Shown: one piece after another, positions 1-8,344 of the stretch
Layout: each line of letters begins with the position of its first letter
Position numbering within the stretch: position 1 is the stretch's first letter
NCBI GenBank assembly: GCA_934351445.1
Contig: CAKRIZ010000010.1
Span: 1-52,246, forward strand
Origin: an uncultured Eubacterium sp.
GTDB lineage: Bacteria; Bacillota; Clostridia; Lachnospirales; Lachnospiraceae
Direction of reading: 5' to 3'
Length of the DNA: 52,246 nucleotides
Program-made: the position numbers and the translations under genes
Notes under the pieces: generated by a model
Database searches by the model: none
What the model saw: only the letters and a program-made list of their open reading frames with translations
Told to the model about the DNA's origin: nothing

Positions 1-53
1 CCGGTGAGGAGTTATTTTAATTTGGTAACAAAAAAATGCCGTATTTATGCGGC

Positions 54-83
54 TTGTGGCGTTTCGCAAACGCCTAATATAAT
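54..83 (+). promoter_or_regulatory. Putative promoter with dyad operator for the MATE gene
   Basis: TTGTGG at 54-59 and TATAAT at 78-83 are separated by 18 bp. A perfect dyad, GGCGTTT-cgc-AAACGCC (58-74), fills most of the spacer. This is a plausible place for a repressor or MerR-like activator to act, but no regulator gene is in view. Confidence 0.4.
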
Positions 84-108
84 ATTATATTGGAGGGGTG
101 AGAGCAGT

Positions 109-1464
109 ATGTTGGAAACGGAAGAAGAATTGCAAAAGAGACAGTATGAGCGTATGACGACGCAGCCGATTGGAAGTCTGCTATTTATGTTGTCAGTTCC
201 TACAGTTATCAGTATGATGGTCACAAATATTTATAATCTGGTTGATACGGCATTTGTAGGAACGCTCGGAACGAGCCAGAGTGGAGCGACAGGCATTGTA
301 TTTAGTTATATGGCAATCTTGCAGGCGATAGGATTTATGTGTGGTCAGGGATCGGGTAGCATTATGTCACGAAAACTCGGTGAAAAAAACCTGAGCGAGG
401 CAACGAAGTATAGCTCGACCGGATTTTTCCTGTCATTTTCATTGGGGTTACTTATGGCAGTGGGCAGCCTGATATTTCTGCAACCACTGCTGTATGTACT
501 CGGAAGTACAGAGACGATTGCACCGTATGCCGGAACCTATATCTTTTTTATTATACTGGCAGCACCGTTTTTTACATCCAGCCTGACGATGAACAACCTG
601 CTGCGTTATGAGGGAAAGGCAAAGCTTGGAACGGTTGGTATGATGACCGGAGCTGTGCTCAACATTCTCGGCGATATGGTGTTGATGTTTGTCTGCAAAC
701 TGGGCATCGCGGGAGCCGGTATTGCGACCGCAGGATCACAGTTTATCAGTTTTTGTATTTTGCTGAGCATGTTTTTGCGTGGAAAGACACAGACTCATAT
801 TTCAGTCAAATGTGTTGCGCGGGATATACAGACTGCATGGAATATTATCGGAACCGGTTTTCCAAGTCTGTTGCGGCAGATGTTAAACAGTGTAGCGGCA
901 ATGTTGTTGAATAAAGCATCCGGCGCCTATGGGGATGAAGCGGTAGCGGCGATGAGCATTGTATCGCGCATCAGTTTCTTTCCGATGGCTGTGGCGATCG
1001 GAATCGGACAGGGCTTTCAACCCATCAGCAGCTTCAATTTTGGTGCTGGTAAGAAAAACCGGGTTCGAAAAGCATTCTGGGCGGCATTGGCAGGCTCAGA
1101 GGCCGTGCTGTTCCTTATTTCAGTCCCGATCTATCTATTTGCAGGATCGGTGGTTGGGCAGCTGCGAAACGATCCGGGTGTCATAGAGATTGGTATCCGG
1201 GCGCTGCGTCTGATGTGTATCGGGCAGTTGTTTGTGCCACTTACGATGATGGTCGAAATGGGATTTCAGAGTATCGGAGAGAAGCTGTTGGCGAGCCTTG
1301 GCTCCTGCCTGAGAAGCGGAATCGTATTTATTCCGATGCTACAGATCCTAAAACAGGTGCGTGGACTGGCAGGTGTGCAGGAGGCGCAGCCGGTGTCATT
1401 TGTAATTACATTTATCGTGTGTCTGTTTTTGTGCAGAATCTATCTGAAACGTGTGCAGGAGTAA
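109..1464 (+). CDS. MATE family multidrug/Na+ antiporter
   Basis: This is an inner-membrane cation-coupled efflux pump of 451 residues, the usual MATE length, with about 12 hydrophobic segments. After a short acidic N-terminus the protein reads QPIGSLLFMLSVPTVISMM and then NIYNLVDTAFVG, the typical MATE first helix, and the second half carries FPLAVAIGIGQGFQP-type sequence typical of the second MATE repeat. I chose the ATG at 109 because GGAGGGG lies 6-11 bases upstream; the same frame is open upstream to about position 4 but without a ribosome site. It stands alone: the next gene begins 250 bp later behind its own promoter-like element. The substrate cannot be told from sequence. Confidence 0.9.
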   Translation: MLETEEELQKRQYERMTTQPIGSLLFMLSVPTVISMMVTNIYNLVDTAFVGTLGTSQSGATGIVFSYMAILQAIGFMCGQGSGSIMSRKLGEKNLSEATKYSSTGFFLSFSLGLLMAVGSLIFLQPLLYVLGSTETIAPYAGTYIFFIILAAPFFTSSLTMNNLLRYEGKAKLGTVGMMTGAVLNILGDMVLMFVCKLGIAGAGIATAGSQFISFCILLSMFLRGKTQTHISVKCVARDIQTAWNIIGTGFPSLLRQMLNSVAAMLLNKASGAYGDEAVAAMSIVSRISFFPMAVAIGIGQGFQPISSFNFGAGKKNRVRKAFWAALAGSEAVLFLISVPIYLFAGSVVGQLRNDPGVIEIGIRALRLMCIGQLFVPLTMMVEMGFQSIGEKLLASLGSCLRSGIVFIPMLQILKQVRGLAGVQEAQPVSFVITFIVCLFLCRIYLKRVQE

Positions 1465-1602
1465 GTGGTGAAAATTGAATAAAGGCTTTGCACCTTTTTG
1501 CATGCGCTTGGTATTTATCATTCCCTTATGCACGCGGCGGAGCTGCTTTCTGCGGCGCGAATGGCTGATATACGGAGCGAATGGTAAATCCAAAGTGCCG
1601 GA

Positions 1603-1690
1603 AGTCTGATACAATGAGTGCAAACGAGTCAACATGCCTGCATGATTGACGAGTGACGAATGTGGATCATGCACCGCAAAGTTTTTGCAC
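1603..1690 (+). ncRNA. Repeated structured leader element, copy 1
   Basis: Positions 1608-1671 match 21087-21150 with about four differences in 64 bases. The element starts with an extended -10-like TGATACAAT. It then has a strong hairpin: GTCAACATGC pairs with GCATGATTGAC, leaving one bulged A. The stretch GCATGAT can instead pair with ATCATGC at 1665-1671, and GTGCAAAC (1618-1625) can pair with GTTTTTGCAC (1681-1690). It ends 21 bp before the surface-protein start. I do not recognise the family; it could be a cis-regulatory RNA or a DNA operator/promoter. Confidence 0.5.
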
Positions 1691-1711
1691 AGGAAATAAG
1701 GAGGACGAAGC

Positions 1712-4700
1712 ATGAAGAAACGACTGGCAAGTATTGCGCTGGCATTGACGCTCAGTATCGGCATGATGCCGACGGCAGCGTGGGCGGAGGATGACGGAAT
1801 CAGTGTACAGAACATCCAAGGGATCGCTGAGAAGGAAACCATGATTTCCGCAGATTGGATTGTGGGCACAGATAGTAATGGAGTTGCACAGACGGTAACG
1901 AGGACAACTACTGCTGACTATATTATCACAGTAGATAAAACTAAAACTGTATGGAACAAGAATGCTTATTATTTCGTTGAAGGTAATGTAACGATCAACG
2001 GTGATGTGATGGTCGAGGAGAACGTATACCTTTGCCTTTACGATGGCGCGACATTGACGATCAATGGCAGCGTGAAGATTAGTGGCGCCAGGGGACTTAC
2101 CATCTATGGACAGTCAACTGGAGAAGCTGCAGGTCAGATGATTGTGAATAATCCAGACGGCAATGCGTTTGAACGCTCAAGTGGTTCTTACGGTACGGCG
2201 TCGATATGTATGTATAGCGGCAGACTGGAGGCTACCGGCAAGGAGCGAGCACTGGGGGAAAATGTATATTTGCATAAGGCATCAAGTACGAATTCGATAC
2301 CGATCCTATGCAAAGTTGATGGACAGAAGGTAAGGGCAACAGCTTCCAAAACCCATTCAAACGAACCCTATTGGATCCAAAATGATGATTTTTCTCCCAA
2401 ATCCTTTATGCTGCAATGGTGTGACCACAATAATGAGGAGTGGGAGTATGTCTATGTCAATGATAACAATCATTATAAAGTCCGTGATTGGTGTAACTGG
2501 CGTGATGGTGGGGCGAATGGCGTGGAATCGCACAATCAGGGAAAAAAACCGACGGCTGACGGAAAAGGACATAGCGGAAAGTGTCTATGCGGCTATGGCA
2601 GCGATGAGGTGGAAGCGCATACGTGGGATACAGATAAGATCACATGTACCGTCTGCAAATTCAAAAAAGTAGCCCATACAAGCAACGGAAATCTCTATGA
2701 CGACGTAGAAAAAGCACTGGCGGCAGAGCCTGCCGGTGGTAAGGTCACGCTGGAAGCGGATGTGACTGCTCCCATCACAATTTCTTCTGCAGTGACACTC
2801 GACCTGAATGGTAAGACTGTCACGTCCCTGACAGTCAACGATGCGACGGCGAAGATCAAGGATTCGATAGGCATAGGAACGATCACGACGCTGAATGCTG
2901 GCACTGGAGTGACACTCGGCAGTCTGTGTGAGGACGGCTATGGATTTCGGTCGACTGATGGCAATTGGGCGGCAGAGTCGGCAGATACAGCATCCAATGT
3001 CAAGGTAGAGAAGGCACCGATCAAGAGCGTTACGATCAACGGCGAGAAGGCTGGTCTTGTTGTTACAAAGACCTACGGTGCGTCGGGTGTGGAGCTGACA
3101 GGTAAGATCGACTATGGTAGTGGTAGTGGCACTGCAACTCAGAAATGGTATCAGGTGAACAATGACACGGTGACGGAGATTCCGGATGCAGAGAGTCTTG
3201 CCTATGGATTGCCCGCAGATCTGGAGGCGGGAACACACACCTACCGACTGACGGTAACAATAGACGGCTACAGCAAGAGCTGTGATGCCACGGTGAGAGT
3301 GAACCCGGCGGATATTCAGGGTGCACAGATCGTCGTGAGCAATAAGGATGATCTGGTGTTTACACCCGGTGCAGACGGAAACGGCACTCCCCTCACAGCG
3401 CAGATCGCTGTTAAATGGGGTTCTACGGACTTGACAGAGGGCAAGGATTACACGGTTACCGGAAACCAGGCAACGAATGCGGGTACTCACACGCTGACGA
3501 TCTCTGGCATAGGCAATTATACGGGGACAGAGACAGCCGAATGGGAGATTAAGCAACATACGGTTACAGTACCGACTATTCCTGATATCATCAAAACCTA
3601 TAACGGCACGACCGATCTGCCGGCTGATTTCAAATTAGACAGTTTTGAAAGTGAGAGTACCCGTAACCCCGTATCGATTACTGCGGGTACGGATTATACG
3701 ATGACCACCGCACACTATAGCGATGCAGATGTCGGCAAGGAAAAGACGGTCCGATTGACGCTTACGATGCGCAACCCGAATTATGTGTTTGAGGGCAGAA
3801 AGACAATCAGAGACTTGATTGTCGACAAGACATTTTATTCGAATACGAAAGTAGTGATCAATCAGGCTGCGATGCCGGCATTTGACAAGACGATGTCACT
3901 GAACGTAGTCAACAATCAGGCAGTGCGCTATCAGGTAAAGCTTCCGGCACTTCCACAGCTGTCAGGAGATTGTAATTACGGCGGTATCACTTATAAGATT
4001 AAGGATGATACGCTGGATAAAAGATATTACAGGGCTGATAGTGCGTCCGTAGTTAAAAATGGTGTTCTGACACTGCCGATCCAGGCGGTTGCGGCAGATA
4101 CAGAGGGCAGTATCGGTACGATCCGTGTGCTTGTGAGGACAAGGAATTATCAGGATGCGGTGCTGACGGTCAATGTCAGTGCGGTAAATAAGATCGTCCC
4201 GCAGAAACAGTCGATCGACGTTTCTACGATCACTTACGGCGAGCCGTTAAGTAAAGCCGGTTTTAAGGCGTTTACGTTTGTGGAGCCTGGCACATCGAAT
4301 CTGGTTGCGGGTACACTGGCATGGAAGGAGCCTGACAAGCGGTTAGAGGCGGGCGCACAGGAAGCAGACTGGGTATTTACACCGACAGACGGTGCGAAGT
4401 ACGCCGGTGCGACCGGTACGGTGACGGTGACGGTTGATCGTGCAAAAGTGACCGGTGCGCCGAAGTACACGGCGATCACACAGAGTGGCAAAACGGTGTC
4501 AGATGCGGCACTCACGGTTGTGGGCGGCACATTTTCTAGGACAGGTAGTGTGAAATGGGTTGATAATGCTGGAAACGCGCTGCCCGCAGATACTGAGGTA
4601 AAACAGGGTACTGCCTACAAGTGGCTGTTTACACCGGCAGATACGAAAAACTACCACACACTGAGTGGGGAGATCGTCCTCTGGGCGGCTGCTTCTAACG

Positions 4701-5842
4701 GTGGCAGTGGCGGCAGTGGTGGCAGTAACAGCGGTGGCGGTTCATCTGCTCCGGCAGAGGGTAGTGCTGTCGTGACCGTGGAGAATAAAGCCGGTGCAGC
4801 CACAGAGGTCATCACAAAGACGACGGTAAAGGATGCCAAAACCGAGACAACGAAGAATGTACAGGGACAGGACGTCGCAAAGACGACGGCAGTCGTATCT
4901 GAAAAGATCGCAGAGCAGCTGGTGGATCAGGCGGTTAAGAATAAGTCCGATACCATTGAGATCACGGTTTCTCCAGATGGCAAAAATAGTGATGCGGTGG
5001 CAGACAGCGTGAAATCGACTGAACTCACACTGCCGAAATCAACGGTGACATCGATCGCAAAGGACACGGATGCAGACCTTGTGATCAGGACCGGACACGG
5101 TGAGGTCGTTTTAGACAACAAGACGTTACAGACGATGGCTTCCAAAGCGGGCGGCGATGCGGTTCAGATCGTTGTCAGCGAGAATACGCAGTTGTCAGAT
5201 GCGCAGAAATCCGCTGCGGATGTCATCGGCAGCAACGGCAGACTGTTTGATCTGGCGGCCAAGGTCGGTGACAGTCAGCTGCACGACTTTGAGGGCGGCA
5301 AGGCACATATCACTCTGCCCGTACCGAAGGCGCTGAAAGGCAAGGAGATCTGTGTCGTATATATCAATGATGAGGGACTTTGTGAGATCATCAATCACAG
5401 TATGGAAATCATCGGCGGTGACAGCTACGTGAAATTCACGGCTTCACACTTCTCGACGTTTGCGGTTGTAGAGAATACGGCAGCACAGGATCAGGCACAG
5501 TGGAAAGCACGGCTTAATCAGGCGGGATTCCAGGCAGTTACGGCAAAGACAGAAAAGAAAAATGTCAGGATCCGCCTTGCTGTGAAGAAAGACAAGAAGC
5601 TGATAGCAGATCTGGGGGCGATGGGCTATACCGTAAAATATCGGTTCTACCGCTCGCAGAAAAAGTCCACAGGCTACAAAGCACTGGCAACGAAAAAGAA
5701 CAATACGTTTGTCAGCACCAAGGGCACAAGGGGTAAGAAATACTACTACAAGGTTAAAGTGCTGGTATACGATAACGACAAACTGCTTGCACAGACCAAA
5801 CTCGGACAGTGCAGCGCTGGTGCGAAAAAGTGGAATAAATAG
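1712..5842 (+). CDS. Large secreted surface/adhesin-like protein
   Basis: The protein has 1376 residues. A Sec signal peptide is clear (MKKR, hydrophobic core, AWA cleavage near residue 25). The N-terminal third has beta-helix-like stretches (VTINGDVMVEENVYL, DGATLTINGSVKISG) and a Cys-containing segment. The middle has MBG/YDG-like beta-sandwich repeats, with recognisable starts near IIKTYNGTTDLPADF and ITYGEPLSKAGF. A Gly/Ser linker around residues 993-1012 leads to a Lys/Thr-rich region and a fibronectin-like C-terminus ending in AKKWNK. There is no LPXTG, SLH or CTERM anchor, so it may be released or held by the wall non-covalently. The start has AAGGAGG nine bases upstream. Function is inferred only as surface or adhesive. 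Confidence 0.75.
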   Translation: MKKRLASIALALTLSIGMMPTAAWAEDDGISVQNIQGIAEKETMISADWIVGTDSNGVAQTVTRTTTADYIITVDKTKTVWNKNAYYFVEGNVTINGDVMVEENVYLCLYDGATLTINGSVKISGARGLTIYGQSTGEAAGQMIVNNPDGNAFERSSGSYGTASICMYSGRLEATGKERALGENVYLHKASSTNSIPILCKVDGQKVRATASKTHSNEPYWIQNDDFSPKSFMLQWCDHNNEEWEYVYVNDNNHYKVRDWCNWRDGGANGVESHNQGKKPTADGKGHSGKCLCGYGSDEVEAHTWDTDKITCTVCKFKKVAHTSNGNLYDDVEKALAAEPAGGKVTLEADVTAPITISSAVTLDLNGKTVTSLTVNDATAKIKDSIGIGTITTLNAGTGVTLGSLCEDGYGFRSTDGNWAAESADTASNVKVEKAPIKSVTINGEKAGLVVTKTYGASGVELTGKIDYGSGSGTATQKWYQVNNDTVTEIPDAESLAYGLPADLEAGTHTYRLTVTIDGYSKSCDATVRVNPADIQGAQIVVSNKDDLVFTPGADGNGTPLTAQIAVKWGSTDLTEGKDYTVTGNQATNAGTHTLTISGIGNYTGTETAEWEIKQHTVTVPTIPDIIKTYNGTTDLPADFKLDSFESESTRNPVSITAGTDYTMTTAHYSDADVGKEKTVRLTLTMRNPNYVFEGRKTIRDLIVDKTFYSNTKVVINQAAMPAFDKTMSLNVVNNQAVRYQVKLPALPQLSGDCNYGGITYKIKDDTLDKRYYRADSASVVKNGVLTLPIQAVAADTEGSIGTIRVLVRTRNYQDAVLTVNVSAVNKIVPQKQSIDVSTITYGEPLSKAGFKAFTFVEPGTSNLVAGTLAWKEPDKRLEAGAQEADWVFTPTDGAKYAGATGTVTVTVDRAKVTGAPKYTAITQSGKTVSDAALTVVGGTFSRTGSVKWVDNAGNALPADTEVKQGTAYKWLFTPADTKNYHTLSGEIVLWAAASNGGSGGSGGSNSGGGSSAPAEGSAVVTVENKAGAATEVITKTTVKDAKTETTKNVQGQDVAKTTAVVSEKIAEQLVDQAVKNKSDTIEITVSPDGKNSDAVADSVKSTELTLPKSTVTSIAKDTDADLVIRTGHGEVVLDNKTLQTMASKAGGDAVQIVVSENTQLSDAQKSAADVIGSNGRLFDLAAKVGDSQLHDFEGGKAHITLPVPKALKGKEICVVYINDEGLCEIINHSMEIIGGDSYVKFTASHFSTFAVVENTAAQDQAQWKARLNQAGFQAVTAKTEKKNVRIRLAVKKDKKLIADLGAMGYTVKYRFYRSQKKSTGYKALATKKNNTFVSTKGTRGKKYYYKVKVLVYDNDKLLAQTKLGQCSAGAKKWNK

Positions 5843-5864
5843 ATTTGCATTTTAAGACGTATAA

Positions 5865-5897
5865 CCGCCTGTCTCTTATGAGGCAGGCGGCTTTTTA
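5865..5897 (+). terminator. Rho-independent terminator after the surface protein
   Basis: CCGCCTGTCTC-ttat-GAGGCAGGCGG forms an 11-bp stem with one mismatch, followed by CTTTTTAT. It lies between convergent genes; the minus-strand side has only a weak U run. Confidence 0.85.
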
Positions 5898-5929
5898 TGA
5901 TAGGAAATTCTTATTACGTAGCCAACACC

Positions 5930-7627
5930 TTATGCGGCCTGTTTGCTGTCATTCTTCTCAAACAGCTTCTTGACACCCTGGATCGCTACGATGATACCAA
6001 GGAGCAGAAGTAATACTGCGAAGATGAGCTGCAGTGTATTACCGAGGTCAAGACCTGTGGTAGTCAGCGCAGAGACAAGTTTTACGATCGTCATGGTCAA
6101 TGCGGTAAATGTGACTGCCATCATGAAGAACATCGGAATCCACAGCATAGCGCCCTGACGATGGGTCTTTTTCAAGAATACTGCACATGCAACGAGCGCG
6201 AGTACAGACAACAACTGGTTAGCGGATCCAAACAGCGGCCAGATCTCAGCATAGCCGACTTTTGCGAGCAGGAATGCGAGTACCAGAGTCAGGATTGTGG
6301 CAAAATATTTGTTTGTCAGCACTTTGGTGACAGGGCTCATGTTTGACTCGTCGGTATCGCTGTCGAGGAAGAACTCCTGGAAAGACAGACGGCCGATACG
6401 TGCAACAGAGTCGAGCGAAGTCAGTGCAAATGCAGATACTGCCAGGTTGATCAGTGTAAATACAAGCTGATAAGGCAGACCGGCTGCAGTTAAGAAGTTT
6501 GCGATTGCACCTGCGAAGATCTGCGGCTGTGTGGTCAGACCCTGTGCGGCAGCTTCGCCATCAGCGAAAGAAGCAACTGCGATCAGGGCGATGACAGCGA
6601 GCATACTCTCCATCAGCATTGCACCGTAAGATACGGGCAGCATGTTTTTCTCGTTTTTGATCTGCTTGGAGGCAGTACCGGAGGATACCAGTGAGTGGAA
6701 TCCGGATACAGCACCACAGGCGATCGTTACGAATAAGATCGGGAATAAGTACTGTCCGTCAACGTTGAATCCGTTGAAGGCAGACAGGTTACATTTCGGA
6801 TTCGATACGAAGATACCGACAACAGCGCCGACGATCATAAAGATCAGCAGGTAGCTGTTCAGGTAATCACGCGGCTGCAACAGTGCCCATACCGGAGTGA
6901 CGCATGCGATCAGTATGTAGATAAAGATGATGACATGCCAGGTAGTTCTGCCAAGGTAGACCGGGCAGTTCAGACCGATGGCTACGGCTGCTACGAGCAT
7001 AGCGATAGCGATACCTGTGTTGACCCATTTATTTAATTTTGCATATTTTAAAATAAATCCAAGAGCAACAGCTTCTACTATAAATAAGATAGAAGTAGTA
7101 GCTACAGCACCGTTTGCTGCGACCTTAGTCACTGCGTTTGTAGCTTCGTCTACAGAAAATCCGTTAAATGTTCCGGCAACGACGTCAGCGAAAGCTGCTA
7201 CAACCAGGATACAGAACAGCCAGCAGAATGCTAAGAACAGCTTTTTGCCGAGCTTTCCAATATATTCTTCAATGATGTAACCGATGGTACGTCCTTTGTT
7301 TTTCACAGATGCATACATAGATGCAAAGTCCTGTACAGCGCCGAAGAATACGCCACCGATCAGTACCCATAATAATACGGGGAGCCATCCGAAGATCGCT
7401 GCCTGGATTGGTCCGTTGATCGGACCGGCACCTGCGATGGATGCAAACTGGTGTCCAAAGACGACGTTTGTATCAGCGGGTACATAATCTACACCGTCTT
7501 CCAATTCATAAGCGGGAGTTTTTGCCTTCGGGTCAATGCCCCATTTGTTCTGAAGATATCGTCCGTAGAGGAGATAAGCGCCTCCTAATACTACAAGACC
7601 GATGACCATCATTAAGATTCCATTCAT
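5930..7627 (-). CDS. cstA: CstA-family peptide/pyruvate transporter
   Basis: This is a polytopic inner-membrane carrier of the carbon-starvation CstA family. In Escherichia coli, members CstA and BtsT take up peptides or pyruvate with cations. The diagnostic N-terminal block is present: YGRYLQNKWGIDP, then VPADTNVVFGHQFASIAGAGPI and GPIQAAIFGWLP, followed by about 15 hydrophobic segments. At 565 residues it is shorter than the roughly 700-residue enterobacterial proteins, as is common in Clostridia. AGAGG lies about 7 bases before the ATG. Transcription comes through a 400-base leader with a T-box riboswitch, so expression should rise when one tRNA is uncharged. The leader suggests a role in amino-acid or peptide supply, with serine the best reading of the specifier. 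Confidence 0.9.
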   Translation of the reverse strand: MNGILMMVIGLVVLGGAYLLYGRYLQNKWGIDPKAKTPAYELEDGVDYVPADTNVVFGHQFASIAGAGPINGPIQAAIFGWLPVLLWVLIGGVFFGAVQDFASMYASVKNKGRTIGYIIEEYIGKLGKKLFLAFCWLFCILVVAAFADVVAGTFNGFSVDEATNAVTKVAANGAVATTSILFIVEAVALGFILKYAKLNKWVNTGIAIAMLVAAVAIGLNCPVYLGRTTWHVIIFIYILIACVTPVWALLQPRDYLNSYLLIFMIVGAVVGIFVSNPKCNLSAFNGFNVDGQYLFPILFVTIACGAVSGFHSLVSSGTASKQIKNEKNMLPVSYGAMLMESMLAVIALIAVASFADGEAAAQGLTTQPQIFAGAIANFLTAAGLPYQLVFTLINLAVSAFALTSLDSVARIGRLSFQEFFLDSDTDESNMSPVTKVLTNKYFATILTLVLAFLLAKVGYAEIWPLFGSANQLLSVLALVACAVFLKKTHRQGAMLWIPMFFMMAVTFTALTMTIVKLVSALTTTGLDLGNTLQLIFAVLLLLLGIIVAIQGVKKLFEKNDSKQAA

Positions 7628-7666
7628 AATCTAGCCTCTTTTCTTTTCGTTTGGTATGTTTGGATT

Positions 7667-7722
7667 CAATTCAGAGCAACTCATAAAAGCACTGCCACGC
7701 AGATTGCCTTAGTTCTGAATTG
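7667..7722 (-). other. Second hairpin in the cstA leader
   Basis: After the T-box terminator the leader can fold CAATTCAGA against TCTGAATTG (nine pairs, plus ACT/AGT inside) just upstream of the cstA ribosome site. It may be an mRNA-stability or translational element. Confidence 0.35.
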
Positions 7723-7734
7723 AGAATAAATATA

Positions 7735-8010
7735 TAAAAAAACGCCCCTGTAGTTCGTCTGAACTACAGAGACGGAATTTTCCGCGGTACCACTCTGTGT
7801 TGCTGTGATCGGATATACACAGCCACTCGATACTGTCAACTAACAGTTGCTCTGATAACGTGGAGCAGACGTCGGCGCCTACTGGATTCAGCGTGAAGCT
7901 CGTGGGTGATGTCAGTCAGGAGCATCTGCCGTCTCGCACCATATGACGGCTCTCTGTGAGATGTCTTATCTGTACCAATGTATCCCATTCGTTGCTTTTG
8001 GGCGGTTGAT
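7735..8010 (-). ncRNA. T-box riboswitch upstream of cstA
   Basis: Read on the minus strand, the leader holds the T-box signature AGAGTGGTACCGCGG (7782-7796). Upstream are the stem I landmarks ACAGAGAGCCGTC and GGTGCGAGACGGC. The specifier context is GAA-TCC-AGTAGG, with the specifier at 7884-7886 reading UCC (serine). It ends with a terminator hairpin CTGTAGTTC-agac-GAACTACAG (7748-7769) and seven U. The family senses tRNA charging by codon-anticodon pairing. T-box identity is certain; the UCC reading is a motif-position inference. Confidence 0.9.
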
Positions 8011-8026
8011 TTATTTGATACAAGTA

Positions 8027-8055
8027 GTTTTATCACTTGAAAAAAGAAAAATCAA
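8027..8055 (-). promoter_or_regulatory. Putative promoter of the T-box/cstA transcript
   Basis: On the minus strand TTGATT, a 17-bp spacer and TGA-TAAAAC lie just before the first T-box elements. Confidence 0.5.
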
Positions 8056-8105
8056 GAAACGAGATATACATAATTCATGAAAAATTTAGAAATATTTTAT
8101 ACATA

Positions 8106-8151
8106 TTTCACAATGCGGACGGCATCATGCGGTGGCAGATCCTGCCATGTG
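8106..8151 (+). other. Hairpin in the cstA/XrtG-operon intergenic region
   Basis: In the divergent gap, TGGCAG-atc-CTGCCA sits inside a weaker CATCA/TGATG pairing. It lies upstream of the operon promoter, so it may be a DNA site instead of part of the mRNA. Confidence 0.3.
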
Positions 8152-8162
8152 ATGAAAAACGC

Positions 8163-8191
8163 TTGCATTGGCATGGTATAGGATTTATACT
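8163..8191 (+). promoter_or_regulatory. Putative promoter of the XrtG operon
   Basis: TTGCAT (8163-8168), 17-bp spacer, TATACT (8186-8191). This gives a leader of about 145 bases before the first gene; the leader contains a small ATCACA/TGTGAT hairpin. Confidence 0.5.
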
Positions 8192-8344
8192 AAAATTTAA
8201 GTATATATTATGCTAAGAATGAAAGAGCGTGATCACAAAAATCATGTGTGATACATAGTAAAAGGGAAAAACATGATTGTATTATTGATACCGGCATTGG
8301 AGACGGCTGATTTTTAGCACTAGAATCGTAGGGGGACGAATCAG

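Noticed and set aside
1640..1662. Hammerhead-like core (TTGACGAG-TGA-CGAAT) in the repeated leader element
   Set aside because: The essential C of CUGANGA is U, the downstream GAAA is GAAU, and stem II would be a single pair. It does not satisfy the hammerhead core.
1396..1869. 157-codon minus-strand frame across the leader element copy 1
   Set aside because: It overlaps the end of the MATE gene, the leader and the start of the surface gene; no recognisable domain. It is better explained by the leader element.
2585..3559. 324-codon minus-strand frame inside the large surface protein
   Set aside because: It is an antisense shadow of the repeat-rich coding region; composition (Cys, Arg, His, Ile rich) is not protein-like and no ribosome site is present.
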